A DNA stretch of 64,000 nt from Tetrahymena elliotti 4EA (GCA_000231825.2 JH720303.1:1-64000); one strand, 5' to 3'; counted from the first letter of the stretch, positions 24,342 through 38,395 are shown. Translations and numbers: made by a program. The notes: generated from the sequence alone by a model not told the origin.

Positions 24342-26654
24342 GCAAAAGAATAAGATTTAATTTAAGCAGCTAGTTTAATATGATATAAAAAATGTTTACA
24401 TTTTATTTCACACCTTCGAAATTATACTTAGAAGTGTTTGCTTACTGTTAGAACTATGTTTGGTTTGAATCAAATTAAGACTATGTAAAATTCATCTATT
24501 TTTATAAATTATTTTATTCAAAATTGTTTTAATCTTCGATAATTTGTTAAAGTATCCTTTAAGTAAAAAAATAATGAATTTTCAATCATCAGCGCTTTGT
24601 TTATCTTGCTAGCACTAATTGATCTACTCTATTCTATCCAAAATTATCATTTGCTCTATTAATGAAGCTAAATTTCACTAATACCTTATGTTGTTATCTA
24701 ACAATAAAACTATCATTTAATATAAATTTACTTTTAAGAGCTATCAGTTAATTATCTTTATTGTTTCTTCAAGCTATCAATCCAATATGTTCCTTCTATT
24801 TTTTTGTTTACTTAATATTAAGATCTTGTATGATAAAAAGATTCTGTTTTTTTTTATTTATTTATTCTTAATCAATGATACAGTTTTGAAAATATGAGAA
24901 ATTTTTAATTTAAATTGATTTCTTTTTTATAAAAATTTAAAAAAAAGAAAACATAGAAAACAGATTTCGTAAGGAAGTTATCATAAAAAAAACCTTATCC
25001 ATTAGGATGATAAATCAATCAATCAATTCAATACATAGAGACCTATCAATGTCATAAATTCAAATAAAAATCATCATTTCAAAAATGTTTTAAAAATGAT
25101 TTGAATAAACCTAATAAGTATCAAAAAATTTCATAAAATCCTCAATCAAGTTAATTTCAAAAATGTTGAAAATATTTTATTAATTAAACTTCAAATCGAA
25201 AAAAAAAAGAAATGAAATTCAAAAATTTAGATATATTTTAGAGAATCATTGCTACTAACTATCCTTTCTTCAACTATTAAATTTTTTAATCATCTAGAAG
25301 TTATATTTTGATTTTAGATTTAAAAAAATATTTCTCTGAATTTTAATAGTTAAGATATTAAGAATTTTGAGAAGATTTTATCTCAACAAAATTTCATTTT
25401 TTTCAAAAAAAATATTTTTTGCACATTTCATCCAACGATTTCAACGATTTGGAGTTCCATGGCTTAATATTTGAAGTTTAGATTTTCTAATAATAATTGA
25501 AAGATAAATTAATTAAAAAAATTTTTTTTTGTTATTTTTCTTAAGGATTTATGAAAGTAATTTATATTTATTTTCTTTTTTAGAAAAATCTTTTTTAAAA
25601 CATTTAAATTTCAGAATAGTTAAAAAATTAGAAAAAAAGAAGAAGTTTGAATTCTTAATTTTACTGATAATATTAATTTAGGTAAATAAAAAAGAGAAAA
25701 TTAATCAACATTTAATCTGAATATCCTTAAAAAATTACTAGATAATAGTGAATAGATAATCTGTAATTCAAAAGATATATCATAAAATCATCTACGAATT
25801 ATAAATAATATTTCTATCATAGATATTATATTGAAACTAAACTAAATTTTCATTTGATATTATTAGGATTGAATAAAAAAATGTAATATAAAATATTTTT
25901 ACAAACTAAAAAGATTTAAACCCTTTAAATTTGCTGTAAATTGAATAAAAAGTATTAATTAAAAGAAATGATTAACTGAAAATTTTAATGGGTAAATATA
26001 GAGAGAAAATCTATGAGTGTTGAATAAATAATAAGCTTAATTAACAATAAGATAATAATTAATAAATAATGAGTGAATGAATAGAAATATTAAAATTTGA
26101 CTTAATTTTTTTTAATTTTATAAATTATTTTGTTTTTAATTTTTATTGCGTTATGTTTTGAAAGAGCTTTTCCCATCTTTAATAAAAAATACTTAAAATA
26201 AATATGCATAATATAATTATTTAAAACCTTTTTAATTTGCATTAAATTGTGTAAGATAGAATTTGGTTGAGATGGTAATTAAGCTGAAAAAGCAAAAATT
26301 AAATAATCAAAGCTAGCAAGATTTAGTGCTTGGTAGGTATCAAAAATAATGAATTAATTTAAGCAACTAAAATTGCATGATCGAAGACGAAAAATTTAAT
26401 TTTATTTTGGATTTATTGATGATATTATTTAATTTTGATTTAGAAGGAAATTGGTTGTGTTTATTTTGATTATAAAGTATTTAGGAGTTTGAGAAAAATT
26501 TAAATGAGAGTTTAGCAATCAAATTAAATATATGTAGATATATCAAGTTAAAATTTAAATAATTTGATTTACAAAAATTTATTTTTATACAAATTAAAAT
26601 GTTTGCAATAATAACATCAAATTTATAGTATATATTTTATAGTAGATTTTTAAA
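24342..26654. other. 2.3-kb intergenic region, no gene seen
   Basis: This AT-rich DNA lies upstream of IFT88 and downstream of RPL9. I searched both strands for the missing IFT88 N-terminal exon and for another gene and found no convincing coding stretch. TCAA/TTGA-type short repeats (AATCAATCAATCAATT near 25012-25026) occur. Confidence 0.55.
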
Positions 26655-28144
26655 TCACTCGTTCATGGCGAGTCTCTTATCAGAAACGTAGATACCGTCC
26701 AAGAATTGTCTGATATCCTTATCCTTGACCAAACAAGATTAGTGGATGAGGGCACAGGTTTGGGAGACGTTGTTCAAGTCAATACCTTAGAGGGTGAGGG
26801 TGTCTATAATTAATTGTTAAAGATATGTGATTAGAAATGTTATTTTGGGATTAATATGTATTTATATATTTTTAAGTGAATGTGCTGTAGCCTGAATAAA
26901 ATATATTTAATTTCATTATAATTTGAAAATCTTTTTTTATGTTCGCTAAATATCTGGTTATTATTTAATATTTTTTCCACAATATCCAATAATTTAACTC
27001 ATTTAAACTCATACCAATAGTCTATCTCTCAATATTTTTTAAGCTAGATTGAACAGCTTATTATTCTTGTTAAGAATGAAAATATTTTATAATGCAGCTA
27101 GCTAATTATAAATTGATTCATTTAATAGCTTAATTCCCTGAAATATAATTTAATGCTACCAGAACCTTATAACTAATTTGAATTAAACTATAAGTTGTTT
27201 GCTAATTGGTAAATATTTCGCTGCTGCTCTATTATTTATATCATTCTTTAATGATCAACCAACGAACCTATTATATTTTTATTTCATGAACGAACTTGGT
27301 CACTAAATGCCAAATGTAGAACAAGAAAAAGCATCTAATTGCAACGTAGAAAGCATTAAATTTTAATTAAGGGAGTTTAATTGCTTGATGAGTAAATTTG
27401 ACTCTTTTTAAACTATTGTATGAGTTTGAAATTATATTATGGATACTATTTTTAGCATTTTAAGGTACTCGATTTAGGGAGAACGCTGCTTATGTTGATT
27501 TTGATTTCTAACTTCAAATGCAATTTTGATTAATACATGTTGATGACTAATTAATTACTCCAATACCTGCATAATCAAGCGAAAAGCAGACATAATTCTG
27601 TAAAATAGACTTATCAAATTATTTTTAAAATGTAAGCTATTAGTGAGCATTAAAGCTCTTGGCATTTTAATCAGATTACATACACATTAACATTAAAAAT
27701 ATTTAAAAATAAAAATAATTAATTACTCTTTTCTTCGTCCTTTCTGCTAATCTTGACACCAGGAAGAGCAGCGATTCTTCTAACTCTCTTTTCACCCAAG
27801 AAATGCTTAATTTCAATGGAGGAACCATCCTTAGCAACAGATTCTTAAATGGGGAAGTGAGCGAAGGCAAGCTTCATCTTGAACTTGTAACCTTCAGTAA
27901 CACCTCTAATCATATTCTTGATTTGAGAGCCAATAGCTTGGAGGACAGCTCTTTCCTTTCTGGAAGCTTACCAGATTTATAACTTAACGTTGTCCTTGGT
28001 GGGCTTTTGAATATCAACAGAGGCGTATCTGAAAGCTCTCTTGATAGTACCCAAGGGTCCCTTGACTTCAACTACTCTTTATTTAGCAGTGATGGTAACA
28101 CCTTCAGGGATGGCGACGTTGACTTCAGTAAGTAAGTGTCTCAT
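26655..28144 (-). CDS. RPL9: 60S ribosomal protein L9 (uL6)
   Basis: Model: complement(join(26655..26803, 27727..28144)), 188 residues, matching the family's usual length of about 190. uL6 is a large-subunit protein near the sarcin-ricin loop and the GTPase-factor site. The N terminus MRHLLTEVNVAIPEGVTITA, the block VEVKGPLGTIKRAF, GVTEGYKFKMKLAFAHFPI, and the C-terminal VKDKDIRQFLDGIYVSDKR are all diagnostic. Codon use differs sharply from the neighbours (many GTC, AAG, ACC and TTC codons, higher GC), as expected for a highly expressed gene. One unusually long intron splits codon 140. Gln is still encoded by TAA and TAG at conserved places. Confidence 0.97.
26804..27726 (-). other. 923-nt intron of RPL9
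   Basis: This intron runs from GTAATT at 27726 to AG at 26804, with phase 1 conserved on both sides. It is much longer than most introns in the window (about 46-170 nt) and visibly less AT-homop­olymeric than spacers, with GC-containing stretches around 27000-27320 and 27480-27690. Ribosomal-protein introns often host small nucleolar RNAs. On the intron's strand I see a short hairpin (GAGC...GCTC) followed by AGCTTACATTT near 27660-27620, but no complete C/D or H/ACA motif set. Confidence 0.8.
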
Positions 28145-30148
28145 TTTTACTTTAATATTTTTTTAATATCCTATTAATTTTCTTTTTTGTTTATTATTTC
28201 TAACTTTTTTGTTTTATTAATTTGACTCTTACTTTTTGCCTTTATTTTTAATTTCTTCATGTCTTTATTTTATACATCCGATTTTCAATCAAAATAAAAT
28301 GAAAACATTTTTCATTCTAAAATCAATGAAATACTATCTGGATACATACCTCCATCTCTCTTTTTCTACTTATTTGCATACAAAACAAGCCATTTCATTC
28401 ATAGTGCAATGATCCTTATATACATACATACATTCATTCAATCATTCTTTATTTTTTTAATGCCTTAATTTATTTATTTTTCAAAAAAAATAAGGCATTC
28501 ATTTTATTGAGTGTTTTTTTTTTTTTTGCTTATTAATCTTATTTCTCGTTCTTTTTTGAATGCTTCACCTTCTCCTTTCATTAAAGTTTTTCAATAATGC
28601 TTATGCATGTATTATTTCTATCTTTATTTGTATTATATCTTTGAATTATTTGTTTGTCTCTTCCTCTATATACTCTATATACATATAGTAATTTCAATAA
28701 GATTCTTTAAAAGAAATTAAAATTTTTCTTTTTTCTTTACATTTTAACTATTTAATTAGTCTCTCAATAATTTTATGCTATTATTAACGAAATATTGAAA
28801 ATAATTTGAGTAGATTTAAATTATTTTATAAATTAATCCTCTATCATTAAATAAAACTTAAAACATTTTTTTCATTTATTATTCATATTCACTTATGGAT
28901 AAAAATATTAATCAGTCTTTTTACTTTTATAAGTTTATTATTAGAATTAAAGAACATTTTTACTTGAAAACAATTAATTTTTTTCTTTAGAAAATAAAAA
29001 ATATGTAAAATCATTTATTTTGAAAAGAAAAACAATATTTTTTATTTGAGAGTTTCGTTTCCATTTAATATTTTCTAAATATTATTAAATTAAAAAATAA
29101 TTTGTAAGTAAACAATTTTTTTTAAGCTTTTTTTTCTATTTTAATATTTCTTTCTAAAAACTCTTAAAAAATATTTGATTAGACATAAATATTAAATGCT
29201 AAAAAATAAACATTTTCTATTTTAAATTAAATTAATTTAAGAAAATTGAAATGATGAGAAGAATGTTAAATTATATTTTAAGAAAGAAAATTTTGTTTAC
29301 AATTATTAATACTATTTCGATCTTTAAATTTTGATTTTAATTGTTTATTTAGATTTTTTCAAAAGTAAATTTAGATAATTGAGAAAATAATTAAATTTAA
29401 TTTTCCATTTATTATATATATTTTTAAAAAATTATAATAGATACACACTTAAGTATAAGTCTGTCAAATATTTACAACTTTATACATTTATACAAAAATT
29501 GATTATCCATCAAATATTGTTTTCTTTTTCTTCTTCCGATGATTAATTTTGTAAAGTAGTATATTTTAAAATAAAAATTAAGGAATAAGCTAATATGTTT
29601 TATAATAAATTAAATATAGAATTGTATTTTAGAAAAGTAGATATGAAGTTAATCAAGAAATTGAGAAGTGATACAATAAATTAATTTTAATAATATTTAT
29701 CATACATCATTCAGGTTATTACATGCTCAGTAAATTTTGTTAATATATCATCAAAATCAGTCAATAAATAATGAATTTTGTTAAAAAGTAAAGAATATAC
29801 CTAAAAAAATATTGGTCGAATAGAATTATCATTAAAAATTGAAATTAATACTTTGTTTACCTTATAAAAATTTGAATCAAATAAAAAATATATAGCTTTT
29901 TCTTGTAAGAAAAAAGTTAGTTGAATTTAAAGTTAATAACAAATAATTAGCTTCAAAATCTTCTTTTTATAAATAATTTTTATAGTAATTCACCTTGTGC
30001 TTTCAGAATATAAAAATTAGGAATAAAAGATTTTACTCGCCAAGTATCATTAGTTTTTATAATTTATTATTTCGAGAAAGTGTAAGTTTATTGCTTTGAA
30101 TATTAGTAGTAATCCTTTCATTTTTTATTTTAAAATTTAGGATAGAAA
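28145..30148. promoter_or_regulatory. 2-kb divergent intergenic region
   Basis: This spacer separates RPL9 (-) from the kinesin gene (+), so both promoters should be here. Just upstream of the RPL9 start there is a strongly T-rich stretch (28150-28250), as is common before ciliate ribosomal-protein genes. A T-run of about 13 occurs near 28515. No coding frame was recognised. Confidence 0.5.
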
Positions 30149-33100
30149 ATGATGGCCAAATCGCCTGAAAGAGTTTAAAAGCAATATCTAAAAACAACGA
30201 GTAGTTTAGTTAATAGTTTTTAAGTAAATGGAGAAAAGCGCTTGAAATCTCTTGATTCAAGAACTAGTATTTAGAATAGGCATTTATATTCATATTAACT
30301 TTACTAAAGTAAATAAGGAAATTAGCAAATTACTAATTCTTAAGTTTAAGGTATTTTATTTTAAAATATTTTACATTGAGAAGCTGTTTGTTAACTTTAT
30401 TGGGTTGATATTTTAAATGAAGTAGATGAAAATAAATGCAAGATTAATGATTCACATGTATTCAAAATAGTTTTAGAATTTTAAGTACTTCATTTTAATA
30501 GTAGTAATTTGTTAAATGTAGAAATAGAAATTGTTAAGCTAAATAAATAAAAGAAACGACATATATTTTCAAAGAATTATTGAAATGAAGAACTGATTAT
30601 TTGTAATAGAAAGATATGTTTACTAATTTAATTCATAATTATTTTAAATTTTTTAAGTTTTTTGCTAATAAAAATTGTTTTTTTAAAGGAGAAAAGGATA
30701 GAAGATATGGATCAGAAGGAGGTCATATGATAGAGTCGTTATAACTGGGATAAAGAGAATAAACTCTTGGGAATAATTATAGTAAAAAGAGATAAAAGAA
30801 AAATTAAACTATGCAAGTATTTGTTAGAGTAAGACCTCTTAATACTAAAGAATTGTCTGGAAAAAATGGAAATCGTAAGATCATTTAAGTTGCAGATGAT
30901 AGGAAGTTCGTAATAATTAATTCCAGTGAAGGAAATAAAAGTGTTTTTTCATAGACTGTAAGAGATGATAGGTTATTTGAAATGAACAGAGCTTTTGGAG
31001 AAGAATGCTCTAATGAAGAAGTTTTTGATTATGTTATGAAAGAGGATATTAAATAAAGCTTATTTGAGGGATTCAATTGTACATGTTTTGTATATGGTAT
31101 GACTGGAGCAGGTAAAACTTATACTATGTTTGGTGATATATGTAACTACCTTACAATGAATTCTCCAATAAAGGGTTTGATTATGCTGTCTCTGAAAGAA
31201 ATTATAGAATCGATGAAAGAAAAGAAATAGAATTTGGAAGAAGATTACATTCCTTCTAAGAGAACTGATACATATGGTGATAATAATTAGGAATTGAGTG
31301 AAGAAAATCGCTTCTCTCCTAATCATTAGTAGAAAAAAGTTTCTTTTAGATTAAAATTAAGTTATTTAGAAATATACAATGAATAAATTCATGATTTGTT
31401 ATCTTTAGATTCTCAAAACAATGATAATCTCATGGTTATAGAAGATCCTTCTAGAGGTGTCTTTGTTCCAGAATTAATTGAATAGGAAATCGTCACTGAA
31501 TAATAGGTCTTGGAATGCATTCGCATAGGGAATACAAGAAGATAAATGGCATCTACAGGCTAAAATGAGTTTAGTTCTAGATCTCATGCAATAATTACAT
31601 TTACACTTGAGTAGACAATTACAAATAAAAATTAGGAATCAGATTAATAATAAAGCAAAGGAGATAATATAAATGGCAATAAATATACTGTGCTCACTAG
31701 TAAATTATGTTTAGTCGATTTGGCTGGTTCTGAAAGAGCTGCAGTTACTGAAAATAAGGGTCTCAGATTACAAGAAGGCGCTAATATTAATAAATCTTTG
31801 CTGGCTCTAGGAAATTGTATAAATATACTTTCAGATACAACTAAAAAAGGAGCTTTTGTTCCTTATAGAGATTCAAAGTTAACAAGACTTTTAAAAGATT
31901 CCTTAGGAGGTAACACTTAGACTTACATGATTGCTTGTGTAAGTCCAGCTTTTATATCTCTTGAAGAAACTCTAAATACACTTAAATATGCATAAAGGGC
32001 AAGCAGAATTCAAAAAGTTGTTACAAAAAATGAAAAAACTATTTAAGGTCTTTCATCATAAAAATCACTTTAATATATAACTATGATAGAAAATATGAAA
32101 AAAGAAATTGATTTTTTGAAATAGTAGCTCGCTTCGACTGTTTAAGCTAACAACGATAATCAAATGCCAAACAATTCTAATTTTACTTGTGAATCTCAAT
32201 TAAATTAGCATGCTTAAGAGGTTGGAGGTTTATATTTATTGAAGGAGAAATCCTCAAATTAGGTCTCTTCAGCTTCAGAATTATTCAGCAGTAATGTTAA
32301 TCCACCAAATTCCTTTCCAGCTAATATAGAATTGAATAGCATAGCAAATGTAGAAATTAAGAGATCATAGATAATATCTAATGGTGTTCCTTAACTTTTG
32401 CTGTAAAAACAGGATTCTACAACATCTGCTATGATTTAGTAAATGGGAGGGTGGTAAGACAATGATAGCTTTTCCAGTAGTGGAAAAAGTGTGAGAATTA
32501 GTTGTACTAATACTTCTAATAATGGAAGTGTCATCTTATTTAAGAGAAGTCCTTCTTAATTGAATTTTACAAAGCAGTAATAAATTCATTAATAGAAAGT
32601 TACAGAAGAAATGAATTAGTTATGTGGAAAAATTCTTAAAAATTTGGAAGAAAACTGGGAAATTTAATAATCTATTTAAGATCTAAATAATTTAAAAAAA
32701 TAAAACGAAGAAGTGCTTGATGAGAAATAGTAGAGACTCAAAAAATTGAAAGGAAATTTGATTTAATGGCCTCATGAGAGTGAAATAAATTAGCTTTAAA
32801 TTGGAATTGGATAATTGCAGAATACAATGGCAAATAATTAAAATATTCTTGAAAATATGTAGTAAGCTCTAAGAAGAAATGTTGAAAATAAACAAGAACT
32901 TTCTCTATAAATGGTTTAAGTTTTATAAAGCAGCTCTGAATAATTAGTTAAAACTATGAATTAAACATGCTAAGTTTTACAAATTGAAAAGAATGATCTT
33001 GAAAATGCTAATCTAGACTTAAAATAGCAGCATTTGCATTTCTAAACTAAATTTCAGGAAAAAGTGCACTAAATAAAAAGCATGGAGGAGTAAATAAAGC

Positions 33101-36100
33101 AAATGCAGAAAGAGTTGTAAGAAAAAGATCAAATTATTTAGTAAAATCAGCAGGTCATCATGCATTTGGCTAACAACTCAAGTTAGGTTAATTCTTAAAA
33201 CATTCCTTCTGCTCTGGTGTCTGGAAACCAGATTAATCAAAGCATGATGTAAACTTTTGTAAGCAAGTAGAATGTAGGTGGTGCTTAAAACCCTAATTCT
33301 GTTTTTAATCCTTTTTCTTCTTAACCTTCTATGACAAGCTGTCCCTTTAATTAAACTTCTTTCTTTTTGACTAATGTGACAAATAATGGAAATTAAGTAA
33401 ATAGTTTCAATCCTTTTTTAAGTTAAGCAGACCAGAATTCCTAAAATTAATACAAAGATTAAGTCGAGGGAAATAATGTTGCTGAAAGTAAATGCTCTGT
33501 GACTCAGCCTATAAAAAATATATCTTCTAAGAATAACTAGATTCCAAAGAGCGATTCAATAAAGTAAGATGCTCCTGTAAACAATTTTACATAAAACTAG
33601 TCTACAATTGTCTAAAAAACAACTACAGGGAACAAGAATAGCAGTCATTCTGCCACATCTGCTCCTTTTTATTGTAATTCAAGTGCAATTTATCTAACAA
33701 ATGCCTCAAATACATCAAATCAAAAGCATAAAGAAGCAAAAAGATTTGTATCATCTGATGCAAATCCAAATAACAGTGTCAGTAAATTATAAATTTAAAT
33801 GCAAAGTAGCATTAATGCCAGCTTTAGTCAATCTACAGCCCTAAGATCAACATCATCTTAAAACACCAACAATAAAAAATTTTTCACAGAAAAAAATGGA
33901 TATTTTGATTTTAAAAATAAATAATACTAGATTAGCAGTGGACAATCGTCATCTGCGTCCTCTTCTCTAGCAGTAACATCTTCTTCTTCTGGAGGAATTA
34001 CAAATTTTTAAAGCTAAAAATCTACTACTCAGACTACTTCGAATCTTAACTCTAAAAATGCAACCTAAGCTGCATAGAATACTATGATGACCTCTTAAAC
34101 AGGTCTACAAAAATAAACACCAGGCTCTCCATAAATGAGAGTATAAAGCCCTAATTAAGCAGGAAAAAACACTAATAATAATATCAATAACAACTAAGAG
34201 ATACCTAAAACTTAAAGTAGTAATGGTAGCACTATTGCGAATAGTTCAGCTACAGCCATATAAAATACATAAAATTAGAATTTGATGGGTAGTAAAAACT
34301 TAATGACATCTACTTCATAAATGACTGCTAGTAATAATTATCAAAATTTTTCATCTCCAACATAAAGTTCTGCAAGACTCTCTACAGTCTACAAAAGTCC
34401 TTCTTCTATAGCCTAATCTATAATAAATAGAAAATCCGTGCTTACCCATCGCGAGAAATAAGCTCAAGGAGTAAAAAATAACAGCAGTGGTGCAGTTGGT
34501 GCTCTTTCTTCTTTTCCAAATAACACCTCATCAATAAATCAAGCTCTAACAATAACACAAAATCAAGTCTAATCAAAGACAAATTCAGCAAGTACATCAA
34601 ATAGTAACAATAATAATTAATCAAATTCAATTGCTAAATTAGGTTTATAAAGTACAATTCCTTCAAGTAATAATGTTAGCTAATTAAATAGTTAAAATAA
34701 TAATATTAGCTTATACACAAATAACAACAATAACAGTAGCAATAATTCTAATAATCCATAGCTAGCAAATAAATTGTAGGATGCAAGAAATGAGTATAAA
34801 GAATTTATTAATATCTTTAGAAAAATTCAAAAAGATGATGAAGAGCCATCTCAAATTTAGAATGCAACAATAGTTAATTCAACATAAGATGAAAAAACAA
34901 AGAGTTCAAATAATAATAACAAACCATCAAATGAATATGATTTATTCCCAAATGCTTCTTAAGCTTATCGAAGCAACGAGGGTAATAATTATAATGAATA
35001 ATCAAATAAATTAACTGAAAATTAACAAAACTAAAAATAAAATTTATTAAACGAAAGTCCACAATAATAATCAGAGATCTTAAATAATAAAATAAAAAAT
35101 ATTTTAAGCTCTGAATAAAGAAAGGGTAATAACCCTGACATCTCTTTAGTAGATTTTTTATAAACTGATGAATTCCCAGAGATTTATTAGCAAAATAAAA
35201 ACTAAGGAAATGAAAAGCGTTAATCTTTAGAAAGAACGAATAGTAATAATAAAAATAATAGTCTCAATAGCCACATAAATAATTTACTTAGTAGTAAAAA
35301 ATCAAGTGAACTCTAAAATAAAGAAGTATCTCCTAGTTAGGCTGTCTAAGAAATAATTCAAACACCTTTCTTAACAGTATCTTCTCTTCATTAAAAGCCT
35401 CATTCTCTTCCCCCATAATAAAATATTTCACAATTATATAATACCACTACTATTTCAAAACCTTCCCATTAAAATATAAATTCTTAAGGATAATCTTCTT
35501 CTTCTTATCTTACTCTGTAGTAGAATCACAGCACTCCATCTTCTTCTTCTTTAAGCAAATTCACAATAAATCTTGCATCAAATAGCTCTCAAAGAAGAAA
35601 TGAATCAATTACTAGAGGAATTTAACAATACGCAAGCTAAAAGGACAGTAAAATAGCTACACCAGAAAACTCACTAATAGCTTAAAAGATAGATCATAAA
35701 GAAAAAAGTACTATTAATTAATTTTAGTCAAATTAAGAATATAGCAGTAGTATTTATGGAGTATAAGAAAAGTAAACTTAAGACATGAGTTCATCATAAG
35801 TATAAAAATCTAATATTAATATTTATCAAGAAATCCGTCGTTTGGATAGTATAGTACAGGCTAATAATGTGAATCAAGACACTTTAAAAGACATTAAAGA
35901 GTTAGTGTAAAGGTTGGATTCATCCCAATTTTAAAGATTTATCCTAAGTTAAAGTGATTAGGCATCAGTTGAAAAATTAAAAAAACTTTTAGAGGAATAA
36001 AACTTTAAATCAGAAAGATTTAACCAATCAGCTCCTTCTCATGGAATGATTCAATCACACCTATCACTTTCATAGCAAAGAATCAAATCTTTTGGGTAAT

Positions 36101-36938
36101 ATTTTGTTTCTTCAGTTCAGTTCAATTCAAATTAAATATTATTTTTTAAATTAGACTTCCTTCAAAGTCTTTGCTTGAAAAAGAGAACAATAACAATAAT
36201 TAAAATAAATACTAGTCTTTATCCCCTAATAAAAAAGTTAACCACTTAGTTCAGGATGTTATAGATAAGCAAAAGAAAAAGCGCTCAGAGGAATTTTAAA
36301 GACATTTAATGCTTTCAAATTTGGCATCAAATATTTTTAATTCTGATTCAGATATAGATTTGATGCAAACATAAGTACAAAATTAAAACTAAAATGAAAG
36401 TCCTTCTACTGAAAATATTTAAAATCAAAAATTAAGTTCTCCTACTAATCAAAACAGAAAAATTAGTACAGGTATCACAAGCTCAAGTATTCAGTCTAAC
36501 TAGAATGGATATTCTTCAGGAAATGCTCAAAGCAATGTAATAAGCATAAATCTATATTAAAATAAAAATATCCTCAATAATTTAAATGGATACAATTCTA
36601 CAGAAAGTGTTACTGCTTCATAAAGTAATTACAGCCAAATTCAAACAAGCCAAGTTAATTAATAATATTCATCTCTTAATTCCTAATATTATAGTGGCTA
36701 AAATTAAATTATATCCCCCAATATACCAAATACATAGAATAATAAACTAAATAGCACCCTAGCTTCATCTTAAGCAGTTGCATAGCTTAACTCTACTCCT
36801 ATTGCGTAATTAAATTTAACCTCTCCCTAACCACAATAAATTACTTATGGATATTCAACCAGCAGTATAAACCAAGGTGGAAATTAGTAAGAAAATTTAA
36901 CAAATAATATCTATAAGCCAAGTTAACAATATGCTTGA
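30149..36938 (+). CDS. kinesin-8-like motor with very long low-complexity tail
   Basis: Model: join(30149..30350, 30689..36095, 36155..36938), in phase, 2,130 residues. The motor domain covers about residues 109-510, after a basic N-terminal extension. It has QVFVRVRPL, the P-loop [11 protein letters not shown] near 204-214, YLEIYNEQIHDLLS, switch I NEFSSRSH and switch [24 protein letters not shown] and [19 protein letters not shown] follow. The wording, including [10 protein letters not shown], resembles Kip3/KIF18-type kinesin-8, plus-end motors that limit microtubule length. Neck and short coiled coils follow to about residue 830. The rest is Ser/Asn/Gln-rich, with GGG, Ser and Asn runs. 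Exon 2 is 5.4 kb without an intron. The motor call is certain; the subfamily call is probable. Confidence 0.9.
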
Positions 36939-37009
36939 AATGATTTGATATCCTTTATTTGATTATAATTAAATTTCTATTTATTTAAATGATCATTTTA
37001 TAATATTCA

Positions 37010-37200
37010 AATAATCAAATTCTTATAATTACTGCTATTTTGTTATCTATTTTTCCTTTCTTTCTATATTTTAAAATATGATATTTTATTTTAAATTGTC
37101 AATCAAATAAATTAAAAAAAACCGAATTTTATTTTTCTTTTACAAAAGAATTCTTAAAATTTTATTAAAACTCATTAAATAAATAACTTTAGTTTATAAA
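37010..37200. repeat. diverged direct repeat, copy 1
   Basis: Two blocks here, GCTATTTTGTTAT-TATTTTTCCT...TTTTAAAATATGAT and TTTTACAAAAGAATTCTTAAAATTTTATTAAA, recur in the same order and orientation at about 38589-38760, with indels between them. This suggests an old segmental duplication of noncoding DNA. Confidence 0.7.
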
Positions 37201-37625
37201 ATAATTTTAGATTCGAAGTTACTTTTATAGATAAAATACTGATTCAATTCTATTAATAAATTTCATCATCTTTTTAATGATTATAAGATATTTTAAATTG
37301 ATAGTATCTTTGTTGTATCTATTAAATACTGATTTAATTAAATAAAAAAATTTCATCCACTCATTTTAATTTAAAAGATACTTTAATTTATTTAAAGTAT
37401 CTTTGTTGTGTCTCAAGACTATTTGAAAAAGGAAAAAAAAAACAATGAATAATAAGAACAACTATTGTTAAATTTTAATTTTTCATATCTATTTATTATT
37501 TTTTGTTTTAATAATCTTCAATTAAATTTTAAAAAAGTGTGCTTTATAGGAAAATTGAGCACCCTCATAACAAAAGGTACCTTTAAAAAATTAGGGGATT
37601 TTACTTCATTTAGATTACAAATTTT

Positions 37626-37745
37626 TTGATCAAAAAAAGTATAAATTATTAACATCAAAATCTATTGAAAGGCTTAGACTTTTATTTGATCAAAAAAAGT
37701 ATTAATTATTAACATCAAAATCTATTGAAAGGCTTAGACTTTTAT
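37626..37745. repeat. 60-bp tandem duplication
   Basis: Two adjacent 60-bp units, 37626-37685 and 37686-37745, differ at about one position: GATCAAAAAAAGTATAAATT versus GATCAAAAAAAGTATTAATT. The rest, including AACATCAAAATCTATTGAAA, is identical. This is a very recent tandem duplication in noncoding DNA. Confidence 0.9.
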
Positions 37746-38395
37746 TAGTTTATATTTTTATAAATACATTTTAAATTTTAAATAAATAAAGAAGAAACTA
37801 ATTTAATTGCAAGAATCTTTAAAAAGTTTGATAGTACTAAGAGATATTTTTTAATAAGTTAAAATATAAAAAAGAAACGCTGAATCAAACATTTGAAAAA
37901 ATTCTTCTCTTCTATTGAATAATAATAAATTTTAACTTCTAGAAAATATGACTGAAATAAGAATCTTAATAATTCTTATACAATAATACTTATTTAAATA
38001 AATAGAGTTTTTTGGGGTAAAATATTTTACTAAATAATTTATTTAATCAATTAAATTAATTTAAGATTAAAACATTTAAAGAATTTTATTATCCAATTTT
38101 GTATGGAAATTGTTTATTTTGTTTTGAGGGAGTTTTTAATATGTAAATATCTCAAATATATAATGCTTTTGTTGATAATTTCAATTATTTTAAGAGCTAA
38201 TAGATATAAAATGTATCTCAATTATTAGCAATTTTATCACATTTATCATTTTTATATAAAAACTGAAACTGCCAGCACTAAAATTAAGTAAACCTTGCTT
38301 TCGATTAGAGGATTAAAAAAATTTATCAAATAATTCATAAATTATTATGTCATTATCTTTTCTTTATATTTTAGGGAAAAATGAATTATTTTGTT

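Noticed and set aside
31060..31326. Minus-strand ORF of 88 codons
   Set aside because: It is antisense to the kinesin motor domain, directly over the P-loop region.
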